Translations under genes and position numbers: made by a program
NCBI GenBank assembly: GCA_026984355.1
Contig: JALSSG010000178.1
Coordinates: forward strand, 1-9,740
DNA from: Hydrogenothermaceae bacterium
GTDB lineage: Bacteria > Aquificota > Aquificia > Aquificales > Hydrogenothermaceae
Direction: 5' to 3'
DNA length: 9,740 nt
Part shown: positions 1-5,742 of the stretch, one piece after another
How positions within the stretch are numbered: position 1 is the first letter of the stretch
How the letters are laid out: each line of letters starts with the position of its first letter
Notes under the pieces: model-generated
Databases searched by the model: none
What the model was told of the DNA's origin: nothing
Seen by the model: only the letters and a program-made list of their open reading frames with translations

Positions 1-584
1 ATGTGGCAGGTATTTTATCAATTATTTCAAGTGTAGTAACTTTTAAATATTTAATAGATAAGGATTTTGAAAGAGAAGAGAGGAAATTAAAAGAGAGTTT
101 TGAGGAATTACCTTTACATGAAAAGCTTGTTTATAGGATAAGAGATAAACTTGCTACTACTAAAGAGAGATTCCAAGAAAACATAGAGTTATCTTTGATA
201 GTTGGTCATTTTGCTAATGCTTTTTTATTTATTTTGATGGCTAAACTTGTGGATTTTCAGAAGCTACTTTATTACTGGAAAGAGATTCTTGTTGTTTTTC
301 TATTAACTACGGTAATAAGATTTGTTGTTATAAATGTAGGTATAAAACTCTTTAAAAAACCTTTTAGATGGGGTATAGTTCTATCTCTTGCAGGAACTAA
401 AGGGGGCTTGTCTATAATTATGGTACATGCTCTTCCTGATGATTTTATATACAGGCAGATGTTTGAAAGTATAGTTGTTGGTATTGTTCTTTTATCTACA
501 TTTGTTTATACAGTTATATTGATGGTGTATCTATGGTTAAAAAGGGATATATTCTCTAAAGAGATGAATGAAGAGCATGTTTAA
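1..584 (+). CDS. Cation/proton antiporter, CPA1 type (C-terminal part, 5' end outside window)
   Basis: This is the C-terminal portion of an inner-membrane Na+(or K+)/H+ exchanger. The frame is open from the window edge; the GTG at 3 is most likely an internal Val, so the true start lies upstream. Counting from that codon, hydrophobic spans lie near residues 1-18, 61-83, 92-117, 122-145 and 151-178, with a charged loop at about 19-58. Family-like signatures are FANAFLF (70-76, resembling the Asn-containing helix of CPA1 exchangers), an Arg in a hydrophobic helix (R106), and AGTKGGLS (130-137), which resembles the usual G-L-R-G-A-L motif with Lys in place of Arg. Transported ion and direction cannot be read from this fragment. 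The next gene starts 3 bp after the stop, so transcription may continue into the flagellar pair. The CPA1 assignment is by motif memory and is moderately sure. Confidence 0.75.
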   Translation, partial: VAGILSIISSVVTFKYLIDKDFEREERKLKESFEELPLHEKLVYRIRDKLATTKERFQENIELSLIVGHFANAFLFILMAKLVDFQKLLYYWKEILVVFLLTTVIRFVVINVGIKLFKKPFRWGIVLSLAGTKGGLSIIMVHALPDDFIYRQMFESIVVGIVLLSTFVYTVILMVYLWLKRDIFSKEMNEEHV

Positions 585-587
585 TTT

Positions 588-1025
588 TTGAGATGTTTAT
601 CCGAAAAAGAATTTATGAGAGTTGTGGAAATGTACTTAAAGAAGAAAAAGTTTGAAATAGAACACTTAAAGAAAGAAATTTCTGCTTTAGAAAATAAACT
701 TAAATTGTTAAATGAGAAGAAAATCAGTTTAGAAAAGAAAATAAAGGAAATTTCTTCTCATAGTTTTGAAAGTTCATTTGAGATTTTTATGAAAAATAAG
801 TTTTTAGAACAGCTTTATAAAAATCTTGGTCAGTTAGAAATGGAAATAGATAATTTAGAAATGGAAATTTATGAAAAAAAATTAAAGCTAAAAGAAATAC
901 TTGCAGAAAAAAAGATGATAGAAAAGTATGAAGAGAGAAATTTGAAAAAGCAAAAAAAATTAGAAGAGAAGAGGGAAAATGAACTACTTGATGAGCGTAA
1001 TAATCACATTAGGAATGATAGTTAG
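588..1025 (+). CDS. FliJ-like coiled-coil protein (putative flagellar export chaperone)
   Basis: The predicted 145-residue protein is almost entirely charged alpha-helix with heptad-like Leu/Ile spacing (about residues 14-135), rich in Lys and Glu and without a signal peptide or membrane span. Length, two-helix coiled-coil character and position directly before a MotE-like gene fit FliJ, the soluble stalk protein that links the flagellar type III export ATPase FliI to the export gate. FliJ sequences diverge strongly, so the call rests mainly on context. The start is uncertain: TTG at 588 gives the longest product, but ATG at 615 or 630 would also leave a FliJ-like N-terminus, and none has a strong ribosome binding site. 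The 3' end overlaps the next gene by 47 bp in another frame. The alternative is a generic coiled-coil protein. Confidence 0.55.
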   Translation: MRCLSEKEFMRVVEMYLKKKKFEIEHLKKEISALENKLKLLNEKKISLEKKIKEISSHSFESSFEIFMKNKFLEQLYKNLGQLEMEIDNLEMEIYEKKLKLKEILAEKKMIEKYEERNLKKQKKLEEKRENELLDERNNHIRNDS

Positions 1026-1443
1026 TTTTTCTTATGCACAGGTTGAAAAGAAAGAGATAGATAAAGAGATTAAAAGACTTGAACAATTAAAATCTGAAGT
1101 TAAAGCCTTAATAGATAAAAATAATGCTTTATTGGAAAGTATAAAAGAGGAAAGAGCTAAGTTAAAACAGGAAAAAGAGGAGTTTAAAAACTTTATAAAA
1201 AAAGCACAGGAAGAAAGATATAAAAAGCTTGGGAAAGTTTTTGAAAAAATGGACCCAGAAATGGCTGGAGAGAAGATTTCTAATATGAAAGATCCTGTAA
1301 AAGCAGCATATATCATATATAACATGAAACCTCGTTTAGCAGGGGAGGTTATGAATTATGTTAAACCTGAAATGGTAGATAAGATAGTTAAAATACTTAC
1401 CGATATAAAAAAACAAAATATGGATATATCAGATAAAAATTAG
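979..1443 (+). CDS. MotE-like exported protein with MgtE-N/FliG-like C-terminal domain
   Basis: The protein has 154 residues in three parts. An N-terminal hydrophobic signal segment (about 5-19) ends in SYA-Q, a plausible signal peptidase I site, or it could serve as a membrane anchor. A Lys/Glu-rich coiled coil covers about 22-80. The C-terminal domain (about 84-142) has short repeats of the MgtE-N/FliG middle-domain type: K-x-F-E-K-M-D-P-E-M-A, then M-K-D-P-V-K-A-A, then M-K-P-R-L-A, then V-K-P-E-M-V. This layout is that of MotE/YlxF-type proteins, which lie beside fliJ in many bacteria and support motor function by working with stator or periplasmic motor parts. The ATG at 979 is preceded by GAGGG at 971-975 with short spacing; ATG at 991 is an alternative. 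The gene begins inside fliJ, suggesting coupled translation. Confidence 0.7.
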   Translation: MNYLMSVIITLGMIVSFSYAQVEKKEIDKEIKRLEQLKSEVKALIDKNNALLESIKEERAKLKQEKEEFKNFIKKAQEERYKKLGKVFEKMDPEMAGEKISNMKDPVKAAYIIYNMKPRLAGEVMNYVKPEMVDKIVKILTDIKKQNMDISDKN

Positions 1444-1445
1444 CA

Positions 1446-1451
1446 TATAAT
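1446..1451 (+). promoter_or_regulatory. Possible -10 box upstream of mqnD
   Basis: A perfect TATAAT lies just after the motE-like stop codon, in the only gap before the mqnD operon. TGGATA at 1421-1426 would be a weak -35 with a long 19-bp spacer. Transcription starting near 1458 would give a leader of about 36 bases. Such hexamers arise easily by chance in DNA this AT-rich, so this is only a candidate. Confidence 0.3.
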
Positions 1452-1483
1452 ATCTTTTAGTTCTAAATTTTTCTGTATTAAAA

Positions 1484-1491
1484 GAGGTGAT
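1484..1491 (+). promoter_or_regulatory. Ribosome binding site of mqnD
   Basis: GAGGTGAT is complementary to the 16S rRNA 3' end over 8 bases and ends two bases before the ATG at 1494. It fixes the start codon and suggests efficient initiation for the first gene of the block. Confidence 0.8.
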
Positions 1492-1493
1492 AA

Positions 1494-2321
1494 ATGAGAA
1501 TAAGAGTTGCTCATAGTCCTGATTCTGATGATGCTTTTATGTTCTATGCAATAAACCATAAAAAAATAGATTTAAAAGGATATCGTTTTGAAGATATTCT
1601 AGCAGATATTGAAACGTTAAATAAGGAAGCATTAAAAGGTACATATGAGGTTAGTGCGATATCTATACATGCTTTTCCTTATGTTGCTGATAAGTATGCT
1701 TTACTATCAAGTGGTGCTAGTATGGGAGATAACTATGGTCCTATGATTGTTGCAAAGGAAAAATTTGATGTTTCTCAAATAAAAAATAAAAAAATAGCTG
1801 TTCCTGGGACTTTAACTTCAGCATTTCTTGCTTTAAGACTTTTTGAACCAAATGTATCTTATGAGGTTGTTCCTTTTGACCAGATAATACCTAAAGTTAA
1901 GTCTGGTGAATTTGAGGCAGGTCTTATTATCCATGAAGGACAATTAACTTATAAAGATGAAGGACTTGAGTGCATACTTGACCTTGGAAAATGGTGGTAT
2001 GAAAAAACAGGAGGTTTGCCTTTACCCCTTGGAGGTAATGTTATAAGAAAGGATTTAGGAGATAAAGTTATAAAAGATATTTCTGGTATTTTAAAAGAAA
2101 GTATTAGATATTCTCTTGAGCATAGAGATGAAGCTTTAAATTATGCACTAAAGTTTGCTAGAGACATGGAAAAAGAAAAAGCAGATAGGTTTGTAGGTAT
2201 GTATGTAAATGACCTGACTTTAGATTATGGAGAAAGAGGTAAAGAAGCTATAGTGAGATTTTTATCTGAGGCATATGAAAAAAACTTAATTAAAAAACTT
2301 CCGGAAATAATCTTTGTATAA
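1494..2321 (+). CDS. mqnD: MqnD-family menaquinone biosynthesis protein (1,4-dihydroxy-6-naphthoate synthase)
   Basis: MqnD converts cyclic dehypoxanthine futalosine to 1,4-dihydroxy-6-naphthoate in the futalosine route to menaquinone, a soluble cytosolic step. The 275-residue protein has the periplasmic-binding-protein-like fold signature of the MqnA/MqnD family. Its N-terminus (HSPDSDDAFMFYA, 7-19) fits the substrate-binding start of MqnD. L-N-K-E-A-L at 42-47, the region LIIHEGQLTY (144-153) with the His at 147 matching the catalytic His of Thermus MqnD, and PLPLGGNVIRKDLG (176-189) are also typical. Length is normal for MqnD. MqnA is a paralogue, but the LGGN segment and N-terminus favour MqnD. 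It heads a tight gene row, followed 3 bp later by the Toprim gene. No other menaquinone gene lies in the window, so the pathway is inferred to be scattered over the genome. Confidence 0.87.
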   Translation: MRIRVAHSPDSDDAFMFYAINHKKIDLKGYRFEDILADIETLNKEALKGTYEVSAISIHAFPYVADKYALLSSGASMGDNYGPMIVAKEKFDVSQIKNKKIAVPGTLTSAFLALRLFEPNVSYEVVPFDQIIPKVKSGEFEAGLIIHEGQLTYKDEGLECILDLGKWWYEKTGGLPLPLGGNVIRKDLGDKVIKDISGILKESIRYSLEHRDEALNYALKFARDMEKEKADRFVGMYVNDLTLDYGERGKEAIVRFLSEAYEKNLIKKLPEIIFV

Positions 2322-2324
2322 AAG

Positions 2325-2687
2325 ATGGTGTTTAAGTCTTTTTCTCACTGGAAAGAAAAGCTTCAACAGTATGGAAATATGGATAATGTTTTTATTATTG
2401 TTGAAGGTAAGAATGATGAATCTGTATTAAGCAAGTGGCAAATAAAAAATATAGTTACTTTAAAAGGAAAAAGGTTATATGATGTGGTTGAAGAACTTGA
2501 ACTTGCTGACTTATGCATAATTCTTGTAGATATAGATAAGCAAGGAGAAAAGCTTTTTAAAAAGTTGAAATTTTTATTTGAGAGAGAAGGTATACCTGTT
2601 GAGACATCTTTTAGAGAGTACTTAAAAAACTTTCCAATTAAGGAAATAGAAGAACTGCCTGTTTTAGAGACTGGAGGTATAGTTTAG
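2325..2687 (+). CDS. Small stand-alone Toprim-domain protein, function unknown
   Basis: This is a 120-residue soluble protein consisting of one Toprim fold and little else. FIIVEGKND (23-31) carries the Toprim Glu (E27), and ILVDIDKQG (66-74) supplies the D-x-D pair (D69, D71), together a Mg2+-binding site used by topoisomerases, primases, OLD nucleases and RNase M5. The segment TLKGKRLYDVVEEL (45-58) and the tail EKLFKKLKFLFEREGIPV resemble RNase M5 and the small archaeal Toprim proteins (UPF0292-like). The C-terminal domain of RNase M5 is absent. Nucleic acid cleavage or binding is therefore plausible but unproven. It starts at ATG 2325, 3 bp after mqnD, with no clear ribosome binding site; an internal ATG at 2379 would cut the N-terminal helix but leave the Toprim core. 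Its stop overlaps the hisF start by one base. Confidence 0.72.
   Translation: MVFKSFSHWKEKLQQYGNMDNVFIIVEGKNDESVLSKWQIKNIVTLKGKRLYDVVEELELADLCIILVDIDKQGEKLFKKLKFLFEREGIPVETSFREYLKNFPIKEIEELPVLETGGIV
2673..2678 (+). promoter_or_regulatory. Ribosome binding site of hisF
   Basis: GGAGGT lies 8 bases before the GTG at 2687 and inside the end of the Toprim gene. It supports GTG 2687 as the real hisF start, which also gives the standard HisF N-terminus. Confidence 0.85.
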
Positions 2688-3445
2688 TGCTTGCGAAAAG
2701 GATTATTCCATGTCTTGATGTAAATAAAGGAAGAGTTGTAAAAGGAGTTAAGTTTGTAAATCTAATTGATGCTGGAGACCCAGTAGAGGCTGCAAAGGCG
2801 TATGATGAAGCTGGCGCTGACGAACTTGTTTTTCTTGATATAACAGCATCTGCTGAAGAAAGGGATATAATTTTAGATGTTGTAAAGAAAACAGCTGAAA
2901 CTGTATTTATGCCACTTACTGTAGGTGGTGGAATAAGGAGTCTGGAAGATATAAGAAAACTTCTTGAAAGTGGTGCTGATAAAGTATCTATCAACACAGC
3001 TGCTGTAAAAGAACCTATTCTTGTTGAGGAAGCAGCAAAGAGATTTGGTTCTTCTACAATTGTTGTAGCTATTGATGCTAAAAAAGTTGATAAAGATAAA
3101 TGGGAAGTTTATATACATGGAGGGAGAACAGCAACAGGAAAAGATGTAATTCAGTGGGCTAAAGCTGTTGAAAGTTTAGGAGCAGGAGAGATTTTACTCA
3201 CATCTATGGATAAGGATGGAACAAAAAGTGGATATGATATAGAGCTTACAAAAGCTGTAAGTGAGGCTGTTTCTATTCCTGTAATAGCTTCTGGTGGTGC
3301 AGGAAATAAAGAACATTTTTATGAAGCTTTTACTAAAGGTAAGGCTGATGCTGCTCTTGCCGCTTCTTTATTCCATTTTAAAGAGTTAACTATACAGGAA
3401 GTAAAGGAATTTTTAAAAGAGAAAGATGTTGTTGTAAGATTATAA
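2687..3445 (+). CDS. hisF: Imidazole glycerol phosphate synthase, cyclase subunit HisF
   Basis: HisF is the cyclase half of the HisF-HisH enzyme. It uses ammonia from HisH to turn PRFAR into imidazole glycerol phosphate, which continues to histidine, and AICAR, which returns to purine synthesis. The 252-residue protein is a (beta/alpha)8 barrel of exactly typical length. Diagnostic parts are AKRIIPCLDV (3-12) with catalytic Asp11, VGGGIRS (79-85) in the N-terminal phosphate site, VVAIDAKK with catalytic Asp130, and TSMDKDGTKSGYD and IASGGAGN in the second half, the latter forming the other phosphate site. It starts with GTG and overlaps the Toprim stop by one base. HisH and other his genes are not in the window, so the histidine genes appear dispersed. 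A 19-bp gap separates it from the small membrane peptide gene. Confidence 0.97.
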   Translation: MLAKRIIPCLDVNKGRVVKGVKFVNLIDAGDPVEAAKAYDEAGADELVFLDITASAEERDIILDVVKKTAETVFMPLTVGGGIRSLEDIRKLLESGADKVSINTAAVKEPILVEEAAKRFGSSTIVVAIDAKKVDKDKWEVYIHGGRTATGKDVIQWAKAVESLGAGEILLTSMDKDGTKSGYDIELTKAVSEAVSIPVIASGGAGNKEHFYEAFTKGKADAALAASLFHFKELTIQEVKEFLKEKDVVVRL

Positions 3446-3454
3446 ATGTTTGTT

Positions 3455-3459
3455 GGAGG
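3455..3459 (+). promoter_or_regulatory. Ribosome binding site of the small membrane peptide gene
   Basis: GGAGG lies 5 bases before the ATG at 3465, in the 19-bp gap after hisF. This strong site is the main argument that the tiny downstream frame is translated. Confidence 0.75.
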
Positions 3460-3464
3460 TTGCT

Positions 3465-3566
3465 ATGGACCCAGCAAAATGGTTTCCTATCATTATAATA
3501 GGCATGGTTGTTATTGCTATAGCAATATTTGGAATTATGGTTTATTTAGATAAAGGTGAAGAATGA
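3465..3566 (+). CDS. 33-residue single-span membrane peptide, unknown function
   Basis: A short frame fills the gap between hisF and thiE. It begins MDPAKWFP, runs into an uninterrupted hydrophobic stretch (about residues 8-27, Ile/Val/Ala/Gly-rich) and ends with a charged tail YLDKGEE. This predicts one membrane helix with a short N-terminus and an acidic C-terminus. Three things argue that it is real: a strong GGAGG at proper spacing, a hydrophobic-then-charged pattern that is not random, and an ATGA overlap in which its stop (3564-3566) shares bases with the thiE start (3563-3565), as for translationally coupled genes. The family is not recognised. Size and shape recall small subunits of membrane respiratory or transport complexes, but no specific motif supports such a role. 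Its position suggests co-expression with hisF, thiE and the membrane glycosyltransferase. Confidence 0.7.
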   Translation: MDPAKWFPIIIIGMVVIAIAIFGIMVYLDKGEE

Positions 3567-4123
3567 AAAATATTCTTCAAAAGTTTTACGCTATTACAGA
3601 TAGAAAGCAGTTTAAAAGACCATTTGAAGAGCAAATCAAAAGACAGCTTCAAAAAGGTATAAGGATGTTTCAATTAAGGGAGAAGGATTTGCCGTCTGGG
3701 GAAATCTATAATTATGCTCTGAAAATGAGAGAACTTTTAAAGGGGTATGATGCTTTTCTTTTTATTAATGATAGGGTAGATATAGCTGTTATGGTTCATG
3801 CTGAAGGTGTACATTTGCCTTCAGATAGTATTCCAATAGAAGCTGTAAAACATAAATTTCCTGAGTTGATTGTAGGAAAATCCTGTCATAGTGTAGAAGA
3901 AGCTATTAAAGCTGAGAAAGATGGAGCAGATTATATATTTTTTTCTCCTATATTTGAAACTCCTAATAAAGGAGAACCTAAAGGTATAGAAGAGCTAAAT
4001 AAAGTTTTAAAAATGGTTTCTATTCCTGTTTATGCTCTAGGTGGTATAAACGAAGATAATATAAAAGATGTACTTGATACAGGTGTTTATGGAATAGCTG
4101 GTATAAGGATGTTTATTGACTGA
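3563..4123 (+). CDS. thiE: Thiamine phosphate synthase family protein (ThiE/TenI)
   Basis: ThiE joins the thiazole phosphate and pyrimidine pyrophosphate halves of thiamine; TenI paralogues aromatise the thiazole. The 186-residue protein is a (beta/alpha)8 barrel of that superfamily, a little shorter than usual ThiE. Seen are YAITDR (9-14), FQLREKDL (36-43) with the R-x-K pair for phosphate binding (R39, K41), FINDRVDIA (67-75), GVHLPSD (82-88), HSVEEA (109-114), GADYIFFSPIFETPNKG (121-137) and ALGGI near the C-terminus. N69, D70 and D88 sit where ThiE binds pyrimidine diphosphate and Mg2+. Some features lean to TenI: LPSD instead of LGQ-D/E, and PNK where ThiE usually has T-x-T-K. ThiE is preferred for the substrate residues, but TenI is possible. 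AAGGTGA at 3553-3559 is the likely ribosome site. It overlaps the previous frame by 4 bases and the next gene by one. Confidence 0.75.
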   Translation: MKNILQKFYAITDRKQFKRPFEEQIKRQLQKGIRMFQLREKDLPSGEIYNYALKMRELLKGYDAFLFINDRVDIAVMVHAEGVHLPSDSIPIEAVKHKFPELIVGKSCHSVEEAIKAEKDGADYIFFSPIFETPNKGEPKGIEELNKVLKMVSIPVYALGGINEDNIKDVLDTGVYGIAGIRMFID

Positions 4124-5742
4124 TGATAGATAAACATACCTTTAATATGTATACTCTCTTTATATTCTGGTCTATTCTTATTTTTTTCTGGAATATCTGG
4201 CTAAATGATATATGGACAGCTAATGAGGCTTTTTATGCTGAAGCTGTTAGAGAAATGTTTGAAAATAAAAACTTTCTTGATATTTACTACAATTATGAAC
4301 CTCGTTTTAATAAACCTCCTTTAACATATTGGTCTATAGCTATTAGCTCTTTTTTATTTGGACTAAATGAGTTTGCTGTTAGACTTCCAATCGTTTTGTA
4401 TGCTGTGGGTTCTGTAATTTTGACTTTTTTGATTTCTCTTAAATTGTACAACAATGTACATGTAGCGTTTTATTCAATGTTTGCTGTAATGTTTAGTATA
4501 CAGTTCTTTATAAATTCCCGTTATGCATCTCCAGAAATTCCTCTTACATTTTTCTTTACCTTAACTTTATATCTTTTTTTGGTTGGATATAAAACCAAAA
4601 AATGGATTTATATTTACTTTTCTTATATAGCCCTGTCTTTGACTATACTTACAAAAGGCTATCCTTATTTAATAATAATTGGTGCCATTGTTATAGCTTA
4701 TCTACTATTAGAAAATAACTTTAGGTTCAAAGGTTTTGTTGAAGATTTTCTTTTTCTTAGGGTTCATTTAGGAATACCTATTGTTATAGTTATTGGTTTT
4801 AGCTGGTTTATTTACATGTATGTCAAGTTTGGTAATCAGTTCTTAGATGTTTATATGGAAGAAACATTAAAAAGAGCAATCTCAAAAAAATCAAAAGGGT
4901 TTAAAGATTTATTTTTTTACATATATGTAGTTCTGTGGGGATTTTTACCTTACTCTCTTGTTTTTTATTATGGTCTTTTTTATTCTCTAAGGGAAAAAAT
5001 AAAAAAACATGCTTTTGTTTTTTCATGGATAGGTGTTATGTTTATTATATTTACAATAGCCAAAGGAAAAGTACCTACTTACTTTATACAGGCTAATCCT
5101 GCCTTGGCTATCTTTACTGGATATGTTATGTATTACTTTTTACCAAAAGGACAATTATCTAAGTATTTATATTACACTTTATATTTAATTCCAACAGTTA
5201 TTATTTTGTATGGTACTTATTATCTGGTTGCTAAGTTCGACTTAGACTTTTTCTACTACATTATAATGGCATTCCCACTGCTTTATCTATTGAGATATAA
5301 AGATGTGAAACTTTTACCTTATATATCGTCTCTCATTATTGCATTTACTTTTGTTATTTCAGTTCTTCCAATTATAGAAAAATACAGACCGTACGACCAG
5401 ATTGGAAAAGCAGTAAAAGAAAATTTTATTTCTAAAAATATTCCTCTTATGATAGAAAATAGATTTATTCATAATCTTCCATTTTATACTGAAAGAAAAG
5501 TTTTAAGAGATATAAAATCAGATTACATTTTAAACACTTATAATGATAGGTCTAAACCTTTCCTTGCTTTAATTACAGAAGATACTTTAAATAAACTTAA
5601 AAATCCTCCAGTTATATGGAAAGGTTATATTTATAAAAAAAGTAGTGAATCTAGATTTTTACTGCTTTTAAAATATGTAATAAAAGCATATCATGGTGAT
5701 ATGTCTGGTTTTGAAAAACGATTTCTTGTTTATAGACCTTGA
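4123..5742 (+). CDS. PMT/ArnT-type membrane glycosyltransferase (GT39/GT83-like)
   Basis: This 539-residue polytopic inner-membrane protein has about 11-13 hydrophobic spans followed by a soluble C-terminal tail (about 425-539). It belongs to the family that transfers sugars from polyprenyl-phosphate donors to lipid A, glycans or proteins on the outer face of the membrane. The first periplasmic loop carries the family signature: ANEAFYAEAVREM (33-45), then YYNYEPRFNKPPLTYW (residues about 55-70) and GLNEFAVRLP, which match the usual D-E-x-x-Y-A, F-x-K-P-P-L-x-Y-W and N-E-F-A-x-R-L-P pattern. The acidic pair normally reading Asp-Glu is Asn34-Glu35 here. The substrate cannot be assigned. The start at 4123 overlaps the thiE stop by one base (TGATG); AAGGA at 4105-4109 is a distant ribosome site. 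The stop at 5740-5742 directly abuts the glmS stop on the other strand. Confidence 0.85.
   Translation: MIDKHTFNMYTLFIFWSILIFFWNIWLNDIWTANEAFYAEAVREMFENKNFLDIYYNYEPRFNKPPLTYWSIAISSFLFGLNEFAVRLPIVLYAVGSVILTFLISLKLYNNVHVAFYSMFAVMFSIQFFINSRYASPEIPLTFFFTLTLYLFLVGYKTKKWIYIYFSYIALSLTILTKGYPYLIIIGAIVIAYLLLENNFRFKGFVEDFLFLRVHLGIPIVIVIGFSWFIYMYVKFGNQFLDVYMEETLKRAISKKSKGFKDLFFYIYVVLWGFLPYSLVFYYGLFYSLREKIKKHAFVFSWIGVMFIIFTIAKGKVPTYFIQANPALAIFTGYVMYYFLPKGQLSKYLYYTLYLIPTVIILYGTYYLVAKFDLDFFYYIIMAFPLLYLLRYKDVKLLPYISSLIIAFTFVISVLPIIEKYRPYDQIGKAVKENFISKNIPLMIENRFIHNLPFYTERKVLRDIKSDYILNTYNDRSKPFLALITEDTLNKLKNPPVIWKGYIYKKSSESRFLLLLKYVIKAYHGDMSGFEKRFLVYRP

Noticed and set aside
1032..1325. Minus-strand open frame with apparent hydrophobic stretches opposite the MotE-like gene
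   Set aside because: Ser/Phe/Leu-rich composition arises from reverse reading of Lys/Glu codons; the plus-strand protein has a signal segment and a recognisable domain.
1435..1472. Possible terminator hairpin after the MotE-like gene (AAAAATTAG against CTAAATTTTT)
   Set aside because: Arms are almost all A/T with a bulge and a loop of about 19 bases; it would be unstable, above all in a thermophile.
2638..2997. Minus-strand open frame opposite the Toprim end and hisF start
   Set aside because: Ser/Thr-rich translation is antisense to well-supported hisF; no ribosome site or recognisable domain.
2873..3118. Second minus-strand open frame opposite hisF
   Set aside because: Phe/Ser/Tyr-rich, low-complexity product typical of antisense reading of an AT-rich gene.
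3446..3562. TPP riboswitch upstream of thiE
   Set aside because: The space is taken by the small membrane peptide frame and a 19-bp gap; no TPP-element consensus such as CUGAGA was seen.
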